A stretch of DNA of 42,907 bases from Myxococcaceae bacterium (GTDB taxonomy: Bacteria; Myxococcota; Myxococcia; Myxococcales; Myxococcaceae): NCBI GenBank assembly GCA_017881265.1, contig JADGRA010000025.1:1-42907 (forward strand), read 5' to 3'. The notes below the pieces were generated by a model. That model was given only the letters and a program-made list of their open reading frames with translations. It had not been told where the DNA came from and made no database searches. This document shows, in pieces, positions 25,633 through 34,841 of the stretch (positions within the stretch are counted from its first letter, which is position 1; each line of letters opens with the position of its first letter). Both the position numbers and the translations under genes were made by a program.

Positions 25633-27494
25633 GGCGCCTCGAGTTCCTTGGACTTGCGCTCGGCGGACGCGCGAAGCATCGCCCGGATGTCCTGTGGCAG
25701 GTGGGTGTCGTGGTCCAGCGTCAGCAGCACCCGGTGGTAGCAGCGGAGGGCCTCCTCGCGCTTGCCGGCGCCGAGGTACGCCTCGGCCAGGCTGTCCCAG
25801 GCGTTGGCGGAGTCGGGGTACAGCTCCGCGTTCAGCTTGAAGATGGCCAGGGCCTTGTCCGGCGCGCGCTGGGCGATTTCATAGCCGAGGTCGTTGAGTC
25901 GCAACTCGGCAATGGCTGGGTCGGATGCCTCCAGCTGCTTCAGCTTCCGGTAGCCGTCGAGCGCAAGCTCCACCTTGCCAGCGAGGAGCAACTGCAGCGG
26001 CACCTGTTCGGCCGGCGTCACCCGGACGCCAGTTTGGTCGGAAAACAGCGTCTTGGCCGTGACGCCGGCCGCATCGAAGGCGAAGCGCGTGGTCGGGTCG
26101 AGCCGGACGAAGTCCCCGGACTCGACGGGATAGAGGTCAAACGCCTCCCCGAGGAGAGGTTGGGCCTTGAGGACGCCCCGGCCGGCGGTGACCACCAGCA
26201 GCGCGTCGGTGCCGAAGCGGTAGCGCCCGGCCAGCTTGTGGAGCTGCTCCTCGGACGGGTGACCGCGCCTGGTGTGGGGGGCGGCCACCTCCGTCCAGCC
26301 GTAGAGTTCCGCGGCGCCCCGGACAATCTCGTCAGCAAGCTTGCCGCCGCCGTCGCCGTTCGTCATCACCACCACCCCGTACCCATGCTCCTCGCTCGCC
26401 ACCAGAAGGGCCCGGAAGCCGTCGGTGCCGTTGGGCTGCTCGAGCGTGATGTGGGCGAAGGTTCCCTTGCCCCGCTGGTCCACGAAGAGGCCCAAGGCGT
26501 TGCCAGAGGACAGGCCCAGGCCGCCGCCATCCGTGGACGCCGCGGTGAGCATCCGCTTGGCCGTCGCTTGGGAGAGCAACGCGCCCTTGGCCCCGGTGTA
26601 GGACTGCTGCATGGCCAGGGTGAAGCGGGCCAGGTCCGAGGGAGTCGTCCACAACCCCACCGCGGCGAGCTCCGGGTAGACGTGCCACTTCCCCGGCAAG
26701 GCCGCGCCGTCGGCGTCGTGCCCGGTGGCCGCGCGGGCCTGAAGCTCCGCGCTGGGCGGCTGCTCGAAGAAGCTGTCCTGCATGCCGGCGGGGCCGAGGA
26801 CGGTGGCGCTCAGCAGGGCGGGGAACGGCTGGCCGGTGACGTCCTGGAGGAGCTGCTGGACAATTTCATAGCCGCCCCCGGAATAGCGAAAGCTGCTCCC
26901 GGGCTCGACGTCCACGCGGACGGGCTTGTTGTTGGCCGGCGGCCGCCCGTCGAGGATGTCCTGCAGCGTCGGCAGCGACGCCCCCGGCCGGTAGCCCTGG
27001 AAGCCCCCCACCGTCACCCCGGCGGTGTGGGCGAGCAGCCGCTGCAGGGTGACCCCAGCGGTGAAGGGCCCGTTCGGCAGCTTCCAGCCCTTCAGCATGG
27101 AGTTCACCGGGGCCTGCAGCGACAGCTGGCCCTGGTCGACCAGCCGGAGGGCCGCCAGGGCCGTCACCGGCTTGCTCAAGGAGGAGGCCTGAAACAGCGT
27201 CTTCGGCGTCACCGGCACCTTGGAGGTGAGGTCCAGCACGCCGTAGCCCCGCGCCCAGGCAATTCGCCCGTCGAGGATGACCGCGATGCTGACGCCCGGG
27301 ACGTGGTGGTGGCGCATGCGCTCCTCCAGCGTCCAGGCAGGGACCCCCTCGACCACCAGGCTCGGCAACAGACTGTGCTCGAGCGCGGCGGGCGAGGGGG
27401 CAGCGGCTGGGGAGGGAGCGGCGACGACAGGCCCGCCTACCGCCACGGCGACGAGGAGTGTGGGGAGGAGTGACTGCAGTCGTGGGAGCGTCAT
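25629..27494 (-). CDS. Serine beta-lactamase-like hydrolase with C-terminal TPRs
   Basis: 621-residue exported protein of the class C beta-lactamase / esterase superfamily (PF00144 type). A signal peptide (LLPTLLVAVAVGGPVVAA) precedes the catalytic domain. That domain has the nucleophile motif SLSK (Ser105-Lys108), Y204-S-G in place of the YxN motif, and LLAHTAG. Residues about 500-621 hold TPR-like helices (GYRKLKQLEA, AIFKLNAELYPDSANAWDSLAEAYLGAGKREEAL). The usual enzymes of this architecture are peptidases or esterases rather than antibiotic-resistance enzymes. The ATG at 27494 has no Shine-Dalgarno but has a TGCTAGAC box 15 bases upstream. A longer reading upstream has no signal peptide and is rejected. 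Confidence 0.85.
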   Translation of the reverse strand: MTLPRLQSLLPTLLVAVAVGGPVVAAPSPAAAPSPAALEHSLLPSLVVEGVPAWTLEERMRHHHVPGVSIAVILDGRIAWARGYGVLDLTSKVPVTPKTLFQASSLSKPVTALAALRLVDQGQLSLQAPVNSMLKGWKLPNGPFTAGVTLQRLLAHTAGVTVGGFQGYRPGASLPTLQDILDGRPPANNKPVRVDVEPGSSFRYSGGGYEIVQQLLQDVTGQPFPALLSATVLGPAGMQDSFFEQPPSAELQARAATGHDADGAALPGKWHVYPELAAVGLWTTPSDLARFTLAMQQSYTGAKGALLSQATAKRMLTAASTDGGGLGLSSGNALGLFVDQRGKGTFAHITLEQPNGTDGFRALLVASEEHGYGVVVMTNGDGGGKLADEIVRGAAELYGWTEVAAPHTRRGHPSEEQLHKLAGRYRFGTDALLVVTAGRGVLKAQPLLGEAFDLYPVESGDFVRLDPTTRFAFDAAGVTAKTLFSDQTGVRVTPAEQVPLQLLLAGKVELALDGYRKLKQLEASDPAIAELRLNDLGYEIAQRAPDKALAIFKLNAELYPDSANAWDSLAEAYLGAGKREEALRCYHRVLLTLDHDTHLPQDIRAMLRASAERKSKELEAP

Positions 27495-27509
27495 TGGCGC
27501 GACCGTGCC

Positions 27510-27517
27510 GTCTAGCA
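27510..27517 (-). promoter_or_regulatory. Candidate -10 box (TGCTAGAC) of beta-lactamase-like gene
   Basis: On the minus strand TGCTAGAC lies 15 bases before the ATG of a gene lacking a Shine-Dalgarno sequence. The same octamer occurs upstream of the small lipoprotein gene at the right end of the window (42843-42850). Confidence 0.35.
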
Positions 27518-27642
27518 GGTTCTCCTCTTCGGAGGTTGCATCCGCGTCGCAAAGATGGCTCCGATGGCGCCCCGGGCCAGCGGCCCCAAGCTTTCGGGCA
27601 AGCAAGGGGACGCGCGGGCCCACCATCCCTGGGGAGGACGTC

Positions 27643-28224
27643 ATGACAAGCGAAGCGAAGACCGTGGCTCAAGAAGTCCGGAGTGGTGCCGGCTGGACCG
27701 CAGCTTCCGGCGTGCTGCTCATCCTCGCCGGCATCGCCGCGCTGTCGGCGCCGTTCCTGGCCGCCGCTATTCTCAGCATCTTCATCGGCTGGGCGATGGT
27801 GTTCGGCGGTGTGGCGCAAGCCATCTACGCCTTCACCACCAAGGACAGCGCGGGCCACATCATCTGGAAGGTGCTCCTGGCCATCCTCTACGTGGCGACG
27901 GGCATCTACGTGCTGCTCAATCCGGCCGCGGGCGCCGTGGCCCTGGCCTTCGTGCTGGGCTGGATGCTTCTCATCGAGGCTGCCCTGCTCGCCGTGCTCG
28001 CCTTCCAGGTTCGGCCGCGGCAGGGGTGGGGACTGTGGCTGTTCGACGCCATCGTCACCCTGGTGCTGGCCATCTTCATCCTCGTCAACTGGCCGGGCAA
28101 TTCCTTCGTCATCCTCGCCGCCTTCGTCGGGGTGAGCATGATTTTCAGCGGCGTGAGCCGGCTGATTCTGGGGGCGACGGTGCGCTCGGCGGTCCCCCCG
28201 CCGCAGGCTGTGGCCAAGGCCTAG
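27643..28224 (+). CDS. HdeD-like (DUF308) membrane protein
   Basis: 193-residue inner-membrane protein with six predicted helices, beginning GVLLILAGIAALSAPFLAAAI and continuing through IFIGWAMVFGGVAQAIYAF, LLAILYVATGIYVLLNP and FVILAAFVGVSMIFSGVSRLIL. This repeated three-helix pattern and length are typical of HdeD/DUF308 proteins. In enterobacteria HdeD is linked to acid resistance at high cell density; whether that holds here is unknown. The ATG at 27643 has GGGGAGG seven bases upstream. It is divergent from the beta-lactamase-like gene. Its TAG stop shares a CTAG with the stop of the convergent regulator gene. Confidence 0.88.
   Translation: MTSEAKTVAQEVRSGAGWTAASGVLLILAGIAALSAPFLAAAILSIFIGWAMVFGGVAQAIYAFTTKDSAGHIIWKVLLAILYVATGIYVLLNPAAGAVALAFVLGWMLLIEAALLAVLAFQVRPRQGWGLWLFDAIVTLVLAIFILVNWPGNSFVILAAFVGVSMIFSGVSRLILGATVRSAVPPPQAVAKA
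28221..28224. other. Second shared CTAG: overlapping convergent stops
   Basis: The HdeD-like gene (plus) and the receiver-DUF4388 gene (minus) both end with TAG inside the same palindrome CTAG, as at 25629-25632. Confidence 0.95.
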
Positions 28225-29519
28225 CGCTTCTCGAGCAGCTGCAGCGCGAGCAGCACCGCCAGGGACAGCTGGACCGAGGCCTCCGGTCGCTTCGCCGCGG
28301 CGATGAGCTCGGCGACGGTGCGGCTGCCGTCGGCGTGGGAGAGCAGCTCGCTCTCCCACTTCTCCAGCCCGACGTCGCGCACCGGGTAAATGGGCTGGCG
28401 CGAGGGGCCGAGCCGGTCCTCGAGGGCCAACAGACGGCGCACCCGCTCCGGCTTGTACAGCTTCTTCATGCCCCGGAGGGTGAGGGTGGCCGGGTGCACG
28501 TCCAGCTTGAGGACTTCCTGGCGCGCCGGCTGCCCGAAGCTCATCACGTAGCTGCCGTCCTCCCAGGCGAAGAGGGAGTAGATGATGGCCTTCACCTGCT
28601 GGCCCAGGTAGTACAGCCGGTCGTCGTCGGTGAGCAGGCCGCGCTCCACCAGGACGTCGCCGGTGCGTCGCCCGGAGCTCTGCGCCACCTGGGCCGCGTC
28701 GGCCAGCTGGTCCGGACGCACGCGCCCGGTGCGGACCAAGAACTGGCCGAAGCGGTCGGCCAGCAGGTTGGAGAGGGCGAACACCGGCTGCCCTCTCTCG
28801 AAGAAGACCACCTTCTTCACCGCGCCCTTCTGGACGCCCAGCTCGCCCGTCTCCCCCGACAGGAAGAAGGCGGAGATTAGGGACGGCAGGTTGTCGTGCA
28901 GCTCGCCCCGCCTCAGCTTCAGTCCCGGTGGCGTCGGGCGCTGTGGAACGGGGGGAGGGCGCGCGCCCGGGTCCGAGCCCTTGCGCATGGAGGAGGCCCG
29001 CAGCGGCCGTCCGGTCAGCTCCATCGGCCCGGAGGCACCACTCACCAGCACGCGACCGCTCAGCTCCATGGTGTCGGCCGGCTCGTCCTCCTCGATGTCG
29101 ATGTCCAGCTCGACTTCGAACTCCTCCTCGGCCGGCTGGCGGGGGGGGCCTGGCGGAACCAGCTGGGTGACCGCTTCGAGGAGCTTCTTGGCTTCGAAGG
29201 GCTTCTCGAAGTACGCGGCCGCTCCGTGCTTCTGCCGGCCCTCCAGGGCGTGCTTGCCTCCCTTGAAGACGCCGGTGACGAAAATGTAGGGGACGCCGGG
29301 GTGAGCGCGCCGCAGCGCCTCGGCGATGGTGTAGCCCATGACGTCCGGTAGCAGCACGTCCAGCAATGCCAGCGCCGGCGTCTGCACGCGCAACAACTCC
29401 AGCGCCTGCTTGCCCTTGGTGGCCCCCAGCACTTCGTAGCCGGCGTCTTCGAAGAGATGCGTCAGCAGCGACAGCAGCTCGACGTTGTCGTCGACCACGA
29501 GGATGCGGGGACGCGCCAT
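28221..29519 (-). CDS. Response regulator with DUF4388 (PatA-like) domain
   Basis: 432-residue cytoplasmic regulator. The N-terminal receiver domain is complete: acidic pair Asp10-Asp11, phosphoacceptor Asp54 in ALLDVLLPD, Thr82 and Lys106 in EKPFEA. An acidic linker (EEEFEVELDIDIEEDEP) follows. Next is a DUF4388/PATAN-type domain (LPSLISAFFLSGETGELGV, KKVVFFERGQPVFALSN) and a helical C-terminal region. There is no DNA-binding domain, so output is probably through protein contacts, as suggested for PatA-type regulators of gliding and development. No histidine kinase is adjacent. The ATG at 29519 has no obvious Shine-Dalgarno. Confidence 0.85.
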   Translation of the reverse strand: MARPRILVVDDNVELLSLLTHLFEDAGYEVLGATKGKQALELLRVQTPALALLDVLLPDVMGYTIAEALRRAHPGVPYIFVTGVFKGGKHALEGRQKHGAAAYFEKPFEAKKLLEAVTQLVPPGPPRQPAEEEFEVELDIDIEEDEPADTMELSGRVLVSGASGPMELTGRPLRASSMRKGSDPGARPPPVPQRPTPPGLKLRRGELHDNLPSLISAFFLSGETGELGVQKGAVKKVVFFERGQPVFALSNLLADRFGQFLVRTGRVRPDQLADAAQVAQSSGRRTGDVLVERGLLTDDDRLYYLGQQVKAIIYSLFAWEDGSYVMSFGQPARQEVLKLDVHPATLTLRGMKKLYKPERVRRLLALEDRLGPSRQPIYPVRDVGLEKWESELLSHADGSRTVAELIAAAKRPEASVQLSLAVLLALQLLEKR

Positions 29520-29843
29520 GTGTCGGGTGCAGGTTAATCGGCTGCTCGCCTGCCGTCCCCTCCTCCGTTGAGTGGGGGAAGAGCCCACCGGCACCCACTA
29601 AAGGCCGCGCGAGGCCCTGGGCCGCCCGTCCTAAACACGGACGGCACTGGCCCGGGGGGGGGGCTCCACCGGCCTGGGACGGGCACGCCGCCCCCCGCAC
29701 CCCCTGGGGCCGGCTTCGCGTCCCCGGCCTCGCCTGGCACCTATGGGCCCAGCCTCGCGCCGGTTGCATTCCCGCCTCCGGCTCGCTAGGGACCGCGGTT
29801 CGCCGCTGTTGTCTGTACAACTCAGAAGGGACAAGTCGAGCCG
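29520..29843. other. Divergent intergenic region (324 bp)
   Basis: Gap between the divergent regulator and proS genes. It contains a CCGTCC/GGACGG hairpin with a 7-base loop (29626-29644), a G10 run (29654-29663) and a less GC-rich stretch near 29805-29835 (TTGTCTGTACAACT) that may hold the proS promoter. No T-box leader motif, RNA gene or small coding region could be supported. Confidence 0.5.
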
Positions 29844-31271
29844 ATGGCCGAGAAGCTGGCACCGCGGGAGAAGGGCTTCTCCGAGTGGTACGTGGACGTG
29901 GTCCTGAAGGCCAAGCTCGCCGACTACTCGGACGTCAAGGGCTGCATGGTGATTCGGCCCAACGGCTACGCGCTGTGGGAGAACATGCAGCGGGTGCTGG
30001 ACCGGATGTTCAAGGAAACCGGGCACCGCAACGCCTACTTCCCGCTCCTCATCCCGGAGAGCTTCCTGCGCAAGGAGGCCGAGCACGTCGAGGGCTTCGC
30101 GCCCCAGCTGGCGGTGGTGACGCACGCCGGGGGCAAGAAGCTGGAGGAGCCCTACGTCATCCGGCCCACCTCCGAGACCATCATCAACTCCATGTTCTCC
30201 CGGTGGATTCAGAGCTACCGCGACCTGCCGATGCTGCTGAACCAGTGGGCCAACGTCATTCGCTGGGAGATGCGCACCCGCCTCTTCCTGCGCACCACCG
30301 AGTTCCTCTGGCAGGAGGGCCACACCTGCCACGAGACGGACGGCGAGGCCGAGGCCGAGACGCTGCGGATGCTCGAGGTGTACCGCACCTTCGCCGAGGA
30401 CTACATGGCAATGCCGGTGCTCGCCGGCCGCAAGTCGGAGTCGGAGAAGTTCGCCGGCGCGGTGCGGACCTACTCCATCGAGGCGATGATGCAGGACAAG
30501 AAGGCCCTGCAGGCTGGCACCAGCCACAACCTTGGACAGAACTTCGCCCGGGCCTTCAACACCGCCTTCCAGGGGCGCGACGGACAGCAGCACCACGTCT
30601 GGCAGACGTCCTGGGGCGTCTCCACCCGCCTCATCGGCGGCCTCATCCTCACCCACTCCGACGACGCCGGGCTGGTGGTACCGCCCAAGCTGGCCGCCAC
30701 CCACGTCGCCATCGTCGTCATCGGCAAGGGGGAGGAGCGCGGGCCGGTGCTGGAGCGCGCCCAGGCCGTGGCGGCGGACCTTCGGCGGACGGGCCTGTCC
30801 GTCCTGGTGGACGACGACGACACGAAAAGTCCGGGCTTCAAGTACTACGAACATGAGTTGACCGGCGTCTGCCTGCGCATGGAGCTCGGTCCCAAGGACT
30901 TGGCCAAGGACCAGGCGGTCCTGGTGCGACGGGACGACCGGGCGAAGGTCACCGTCCCCCTCGACGCGGTGGTGACGCAGGCCCAGGCCATGCTGGACGC
31001 CATGCAGGCCTCCCTCTTCGCCCGCGCCAAGCAGTTCCGCACCGACCACACCTTCGAAGTCAACAGCATGGAGGAGATGAAGGCCCGCGCCGACGACGGC
31101 TTCCTGCTGGCCCACTGGTGCGAGAGCCCGGCCTGCGAGGCCCAGGTGAAGGAGCAGACCTCCGGGGTGACGACGCGAAACCGGCCATTCGACCTTCCCC
31201 AGAAGCCGGGAACGTGCGTCGTCTGCGGCCAGCCTTCGCCTGGCCGAATGGTGTTCTCCAAGGCCTACTGA
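29844..31271 (+). CDS. proS: Prolyl-tRNA synthetase, archaeal/eukaryal type
   Basis: 475-residue class II aminoacyl-tRNA synthetase that charges tRNA-Pro. The protein lacks the editing insertion of E. coli-type ProRS and has the eukaryal/archaeal plan: [17 protein letters not shown] start, motif 2 [33 protein letters not shown], motif 3 [17 protein letters not shown], an anticodon-binding domain and a C-terminal zinc-binding-like domain ([14 protein letters not shown]). The chain ends with tyrosine, as is usual for this type. This form is found in several bacterial groups including myxobacteria. The ATG has AGAAGGGA about 13 bases upstream. The antiporter gene follows 34 bases after its stop. 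Confidence 0.95.
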   Translation: MAEKLAPREKGFSEWYVDVVLKAKLADYSDVKGCMVIRPNGYALWENMQRVLDRMFKETGHRNAYFPLLIPESFLRKEAEHVEGFAPQLAVVTHAGGKKLEEPYVIRPTSETIINSMFSRWIQSYRDLPMLLNQWANVIRWEMRTRLFLRTTEFLWQEGHTCHETDGEAEAETLRMLEVYRTFAEDYMAMPVLAGRKSESEKFAGAVRTYSIEAMMQDKKALQAGTSHNLGQNFARAFNTAFQGRDGQQHHVWQTSWGVSTRLIGGLILTHSDDAGLVVPPKLAATHVAIVVIGKGEERGPVLERAQAVAADLRRTGLSVLVDDDDTKSPGFKYYEHELTGVCLRMELGPKDLAKDQAVLVRRDDRAKVTVPLDAVVTQAQAMLDAMQASLFARAKQFRTDHTFEVNSMEEMKARADDGFLLAHWCESPACEAQVKEQTSGVTTRNRPFDLPQKPGTCVVCGQPSPGRMVFSKAY

Positions 31272-31305
31272 AGGCGCGGCACCGAAAGGGAGGGGGCCGT
31301 CCGGC

Positions 31306-32505
31306 GTGCTCGAGCCCAACGCGACGGCGCTGCTTCTGGTGACGGCCGGGGCGCTCCTCGGTGCGAGCGCCCTCCTCAGCCGCCTCGGCACCCGCACCGG
31401 GCTTCCGGTGGCCTTCCTCTTCCTGGCCGTCGGCATGCTGGCCGGCTCGGACGGCCTCGGGGGCATCGCCTTCGAGGACTACCCGCTGGCCTTCCGCCTG
31501 GGCACCTGCGCGCTGGTGCTGATTCTCTTCGACGGTGGCCTCAACACGCCGCTGGCGCGAGTGCGGCCGGTGCTGGGGCCAGCCACCGTCCTGGCGACGC
31601 TGGGCGTCGCGGGGACGGCCGGGCTGGCCGCCACCGCGGCCCGCTTCCTCTTCCACGTGCCGTGGACGTACGCGCTGCTGCTTGGCGCCATCGTCTCCTC
31701 GACGGACGCGGCCGCCGTCTTCTCGGTGCTTCGTGGCAGCGGCACCCAGCTCCGCGAGCACGTGGGCACCACGCTGGAGCTGGAGTCGGGCCTGAATGAC
31801 CCGATGGCCGTCATCCTCACGCTGGCCCTCACCGAGTCGCTCGTCACCGGGCAGCCGCCCGGGCTGCGGCTGCTGGCGGAGGTGGGCCTGCAGCTTCTGT
31901 TGGGCACGCTGCTGGGCGCGCTTCTGGGGACGGCGGCGGCGTGGCTGCTCAGCCGCGTGTCCCTCCCCGCCCCGGGCCTAGTTCCGGTGGTGACGGTGGC
32001 CGTCGCCCTCGTCACCTTCGGCCTCACCACGCTGCTGCACGGCAGCGGCTTCCTCGCCGTGTACCTGGCCGGGATGGCCCTGGGGCGCACGACGCTGAAG
32101 GACCGCGCGGGCTTGCTGCGGGTGCACGACGGCCTCGCCTGGCTGGCCCAGGTGGGCATGTTCCTGCTGCTGGGCCTCCTCGTCTTCCCCTCCCGCCTGG
32201 GGGCGGTGGCACTGCCCGGCACCATCCTCGCCCTGGTGCTGGCCTTCGTCGCGCGGCCGCTAGTGGTAGCGCTGTGCCTTCTGCCCTTCCGCTACACGTG
32301 GAGGGAGCGCCTCTACATTGGCTGGGTGGGCCTGCGGGGTGCCGTCCCCATCATCCTCGCCACCTTTCCGGTGCTGGCGGAGGTGCCGGGCAGCGCCCTC
32401 CTCTTCAACGTCGTCTTCTACAGCGTGGTGGTGAGTGGTGTGCTGCCGGGGGCGACGGTGGCCAGAGTCAGCCGGTGGCTGTCCGTGCAGGCCAGCGCCA
32501 GCTGA
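31306..32505 (+). CDS. Cation/proton antiporter, CPA1 (NhaP-like)
   Basis: 399-residue inner-membrane antiporter with about 12 hydrophobic segments. Family motifs are LILFDGGLNT, GAIVSSTDAAAVFSVLRG, ELESGLNDPMAV (the acidic ion-binding pair) and WVGLRGAVPIILATFP. These match NhaP/NhaP2-type Na+/H+ or K+/H+ antiporters. The soluble C-terminal TrkA-type domain of full NhaP2 is absent, so this is a short form. The GTG start at 31306 has GGGAGGGGG nine bases upstream. It may be cotranscribed with proS. The transported ion cannot be told from sequence. Confidence 0.88.
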   Translation: MLEPNATALLLVTAGALLGASALLSRLGTRTGLPVAFLFLAVGMLAGSDGLGGIAFEDYPLAFRLGTCALVLILFDGGLNTPLARVRPVLGPATVLATLGVAGTAGLAATAARFLFHVPWTYALLLGAIVSSTDAAAVFSVLRGSGTQLREHVGTTLELESGLNDPMAVILTLALTESLVTGQPPGLRLLAEVGLQLLLGTLLGALLGTAAAWLLSRVSLPAPGLVPVVTVAVALVTFGLTTLLHGSGFLAVYLAGMALGRTTLKDRAGLLRVHDGLAWLAQVGMFLLLGLLVFPSRLGAVALPGTILALVLAFVARPLVVALCLLPFRYTWRERLYIGWVGLRGAVPIILATFPVLAEVPGSALLFNVVFYSVVVSGVLPGATVARVSRWLSVQASAS

Positions 32506-32526
32506 CGGCCTGGCAGCGGGCCGGCA

Positions 32527-34044
32527 CTACCAGGGGCCGACGTTGCGCAGCAGCACCACCTCGCCCCGGTGGCCCTTCGTCGCCGGGTAGTACAACAGCA
32601 TGTCGCTGCGGCCCTTTTTTTCGAGGTCCACCGACGTGAGGCGCCCCACCGCCCGCACCGGGATGCGCGTCGCGGGGTTGTCGGCGAACAGGGTTCCCTG
32701 CCCTCCAAGGAAGATGGACAGTTCCTCATCCCCCGTGCCGAACGCCAGGTCGACGCGCTTGTCCCCGTTGTAGTCGCCCAGCATGTCGATGGCCTGGATG
32801 TCGGCGACACCGGACAGGTTGAGGGTGAAGCTGAGCTCGCGCTCGGCGGCCGGCGTCTCGGCGAAGCGCCGCTTGGCCGGCAGGAATGGGAAGACCTGGA
32901 AGTTGATGCTCAGCGTCCGGTTGAGGAGGATTTTCACAATCGCGAAAATCCCGATGTTGACGGACGGCACCACCAAGTCCGGCCGCCCGTCGCCGGTCAG
33001 GTCGAACAACTCCACGTCCGTCCCGGTGGCACCCTCGCCCTTGAGGACCTGGTCCGGCGCCTGCGCGTATTCCCCGCCCTTGCGGCCGAAGAAGACATAG
33101 GTGGTGGTGGTGACGGAGGCGAGACCCCGGGCCACCAGCTTTCGCACCACCAGGTCCGCGATGCCGTCCCCGTCGATGTCCGCCACGGTGAGCGAGGCCT
33201 GGGTGCCAGACTCCTTCAGTTCCTCCAAGGTGCGGATGGCGAAGTCCCGCCGGTAGCTGGGGGCGCTGGCGAAGGTGAAGCCCGGACCTTGCCGGTAGAC
33301 GGCGAGGCGGTCCTCCAGCGTCGCCACGACGTCCAGAAGTCCGTCGCCGTCCACGTCGGCGACGTAGACGGACGGGTGGGCGAAGGTGAGGCGGAAGTAC
33401 GGCACTGAACCGGTCCGCGGGTGGTCCACCCGCCGCATCTGGTCGCCTGCGTTGAAGCCCGCCTGTACGTCCAGGGCCAGCTCGGCCGCGCGGACGTAGT
33501 GGCCATGGCCTTCGCTCTTGTAGAGGCCCAGCTTGGTGGGACCCGGGACGAGGAGTTCGCGGCCCCCGGGGCCACTGACGTCCTCCACGATGCGAAGCCG
33601 CGGCATGACGCCGGGGGCGGGGCGGGTGAAGGCGGTGACTTGCTCCACCAGCTTCACCGGCGGGCCGGCCACCCGGCCGCGGAAGCTGCGGGAGAGGACC
33701 CCCTCGGGGGTGACCAGCAGCAACTCGTCTCCCGGCTCGCCGTCGACCTCGGCCAGGTCGAAGCCAAAGGCCTCCACCTCGTCCATGGCCAGGGCCAAGT
33801 CGGGCGCCGTCGTGAAGGCGCCGTCGCGGTTCCAGAAGATGGCCAGCGAGCGCTTGGTGCCCGGGCCGACCCCGCTGGTGTAGCCGACGAGGATGTCCAG
33901 CTTGCCGTCGCCGTCCAGGTCCGCCGCCGTCACCGTGACGACGTCGCCCAGCACCTGAAGCTTCTTCATCTCGAAGCGCTGCGGCTCCGCCCAAGCAGAC
34001 GGGGCGGCTAGCAGCACACACAGCACAGAAAGCGTCCGCCTCAC
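32527..34044 (-). CDS. Exported FG-GAP/VCBS repeat protein
   Basis: 505-residue secreted protein with an N-terminal signal (RRTLSVLCVLLAAPSAWA). At least five calcium-binding-like FG-GAP blades are visible: ADLDGDGKLDILVGY, ADVDGDGLLDVVA, ADIDGDGIADLVV, DLTGDGRPDLVV and DYNGDKRVDLAF. Together they should make a beta-propeller. The GTG start overlaps the ABC permease stop (GTGA at 34041-34044), so it is the third gene of the exporter operon. That coupling is unusual for this family and suggests a functional link, perhaps as a periplasmic or surface partner of the exporter. No lipobox is present. Confidence 0.82.
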   Translation of the reverse strand: MRRTLSVLCVLLAAPSAWAEPQRFEMKKLQVLGDVVTVTAADLDGDGKLDILVGYTSGVGPGTKRSLAIFWNRDGAFTTAPDLALAMDEVEAFGFDLAEVDGEPGDELLLVTPEGVLSRSFRGRVAGPPVKLVEQVTAFTRPAPGVMPRLRIVEDVSGPGGRELLVPGPTKLGLYKSEGHGHYVRAAELALDVQAGFNAGDQMRRVDHPRTGSVPYFRLTFAHPSVYVADVDGDGLLDVVATLEDRLAVYRQGPGFTFASAPSYRRDFAIRTLEELKESGTQASLTVADIDGDGIADLVVRKLVARGLASVTTTTYVFFGRKGGEYAQAPDQVLKGEGATGTDVELFDLTGDGRPDLVVPSVNIGIFAIVKILLNRTLSINFQVFPFLPAKRRFAETPAAERELSFTLNLSGVADIQAIDMLGDYNGDKRVDLAFGTGDEELSIFLGGQGTLFADNPATRIPVRAVGRLTSVDLEKKGRSDMLLYYPATKGHRGEVVLLRNVGPW

Positions 34045-34841
34045 GAAGCAATGTCCTTTCGCGAAAGCAGAAGCCCACCCGTGGCGCCCACGGCCAGTAG
34101 CCACACCGCAAACACCAGCACCGCGCGCGGCGCGACGTCGGTGGCGTGCATGCTGGCCAGCCCCTGGGCCAGCTGCGCCACGCGGTCCAGGCCGGCGATG
34201 AGGAACGTGGTGGGCAACAGCGGTTCCAGCTTGGGCCAGCGGCCGAGCGCGAGGAGGCCCGCGCCGAGGAAGGCCGTCGAGGCCACCGCCGGGCCGGGGC
34301 GGCCAAAGGCCATGCCCAGAAGGCCACCGGTGGCCACCGCCACCCCCTGCCCCAGAAGGCAGGTGGCCACCGCCACGGCCAATTCGCGCAGCAGCAGCCC
34401 CCGCCCGGCCAGCACGTAGCTACCTTCGGTCGCCGCCTCCAAGCCGAAGCGGACGTAACCGGCCAGCAGCGCGCCGAGACAAGCCGCCAGCAGCGCCAGG
34501 CTGAGGGCGCTAAACAGCGCCAGAAGGCGCGCCGACCACCAGGCCGTCCGCCCCACCGGACGGCAAAGGGCGGTGCGGGCCACGCCGGAGGCGAAGTCCG
34601 TGCCCACCGCGCTGGCGGCCAACAGCGCACCCACCGCCGCCGCGGTGATGGCCGCGCCGGTGGCCCCCGCCGCCCCCAGGTAGAAGCCATTCGGCGCACC
34701 GAAGAGGCCGCGCTCGGCGGCCACGCCGAGAGACGTCGCGTAGGCGGCCGCCAGCACCGCCGCCAGCGGCAGCAGCCACACGCTGCGACCGGTGGCGAGT
34801 CGCAGCCATTCGGCGCGGTAAGCGCCTACCAGGCCCCTCAC
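34041..34841 (-). CDS. ABC-2 type exporter permease
   Basis: 266-residue membrane protein with about six hydrophobic segments. It starts with the ABC-2 pattern YRAEWLRLATGRSVWLLPLAAVLAAAYA, followed by GTDFASGVARTALCRPVGR and ending LLAVGATGGLLLSRKD. The GTG start overlaps the ATPase stop and its own stop overlaps the FG-GAP gene. It pairs with the ATPase at 34838-35551. The substrate is unknown; relatives export lipids, lantibiotics or mediate gliding-related functions. Confidence 0.82.
   Translation of the reverse strand: MRGLVGAYRAEWLRLATGRSVWLLPLAAVLAAAYATSLGVAAERGLFGAPNGFYLGAAGATGAAITAAAVGALLAASAVGTDFASGVARTALCRPVGRTAWWSARLLALFSALSLALLAACLGALLAGYVRFGLEAATEGSYVLAGRGLLLRELAVAVATCLLGQGVAVATGGLLGMAFGRPGPAVASTAFLGAGLLALGRWPKLEPLLPTTFLIAGLDRVAQLAQGLASMHATDVAPRAVLVFAVWLLAVGATGGLLLSRKDIAS

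Noticed and set aside
29520-29843. T-box or other tRNA-sensing leader before proS
   Set aside because: No T-box sequence or specifier-loop arrangement could be found, and the group is not known for T-box control of proS.
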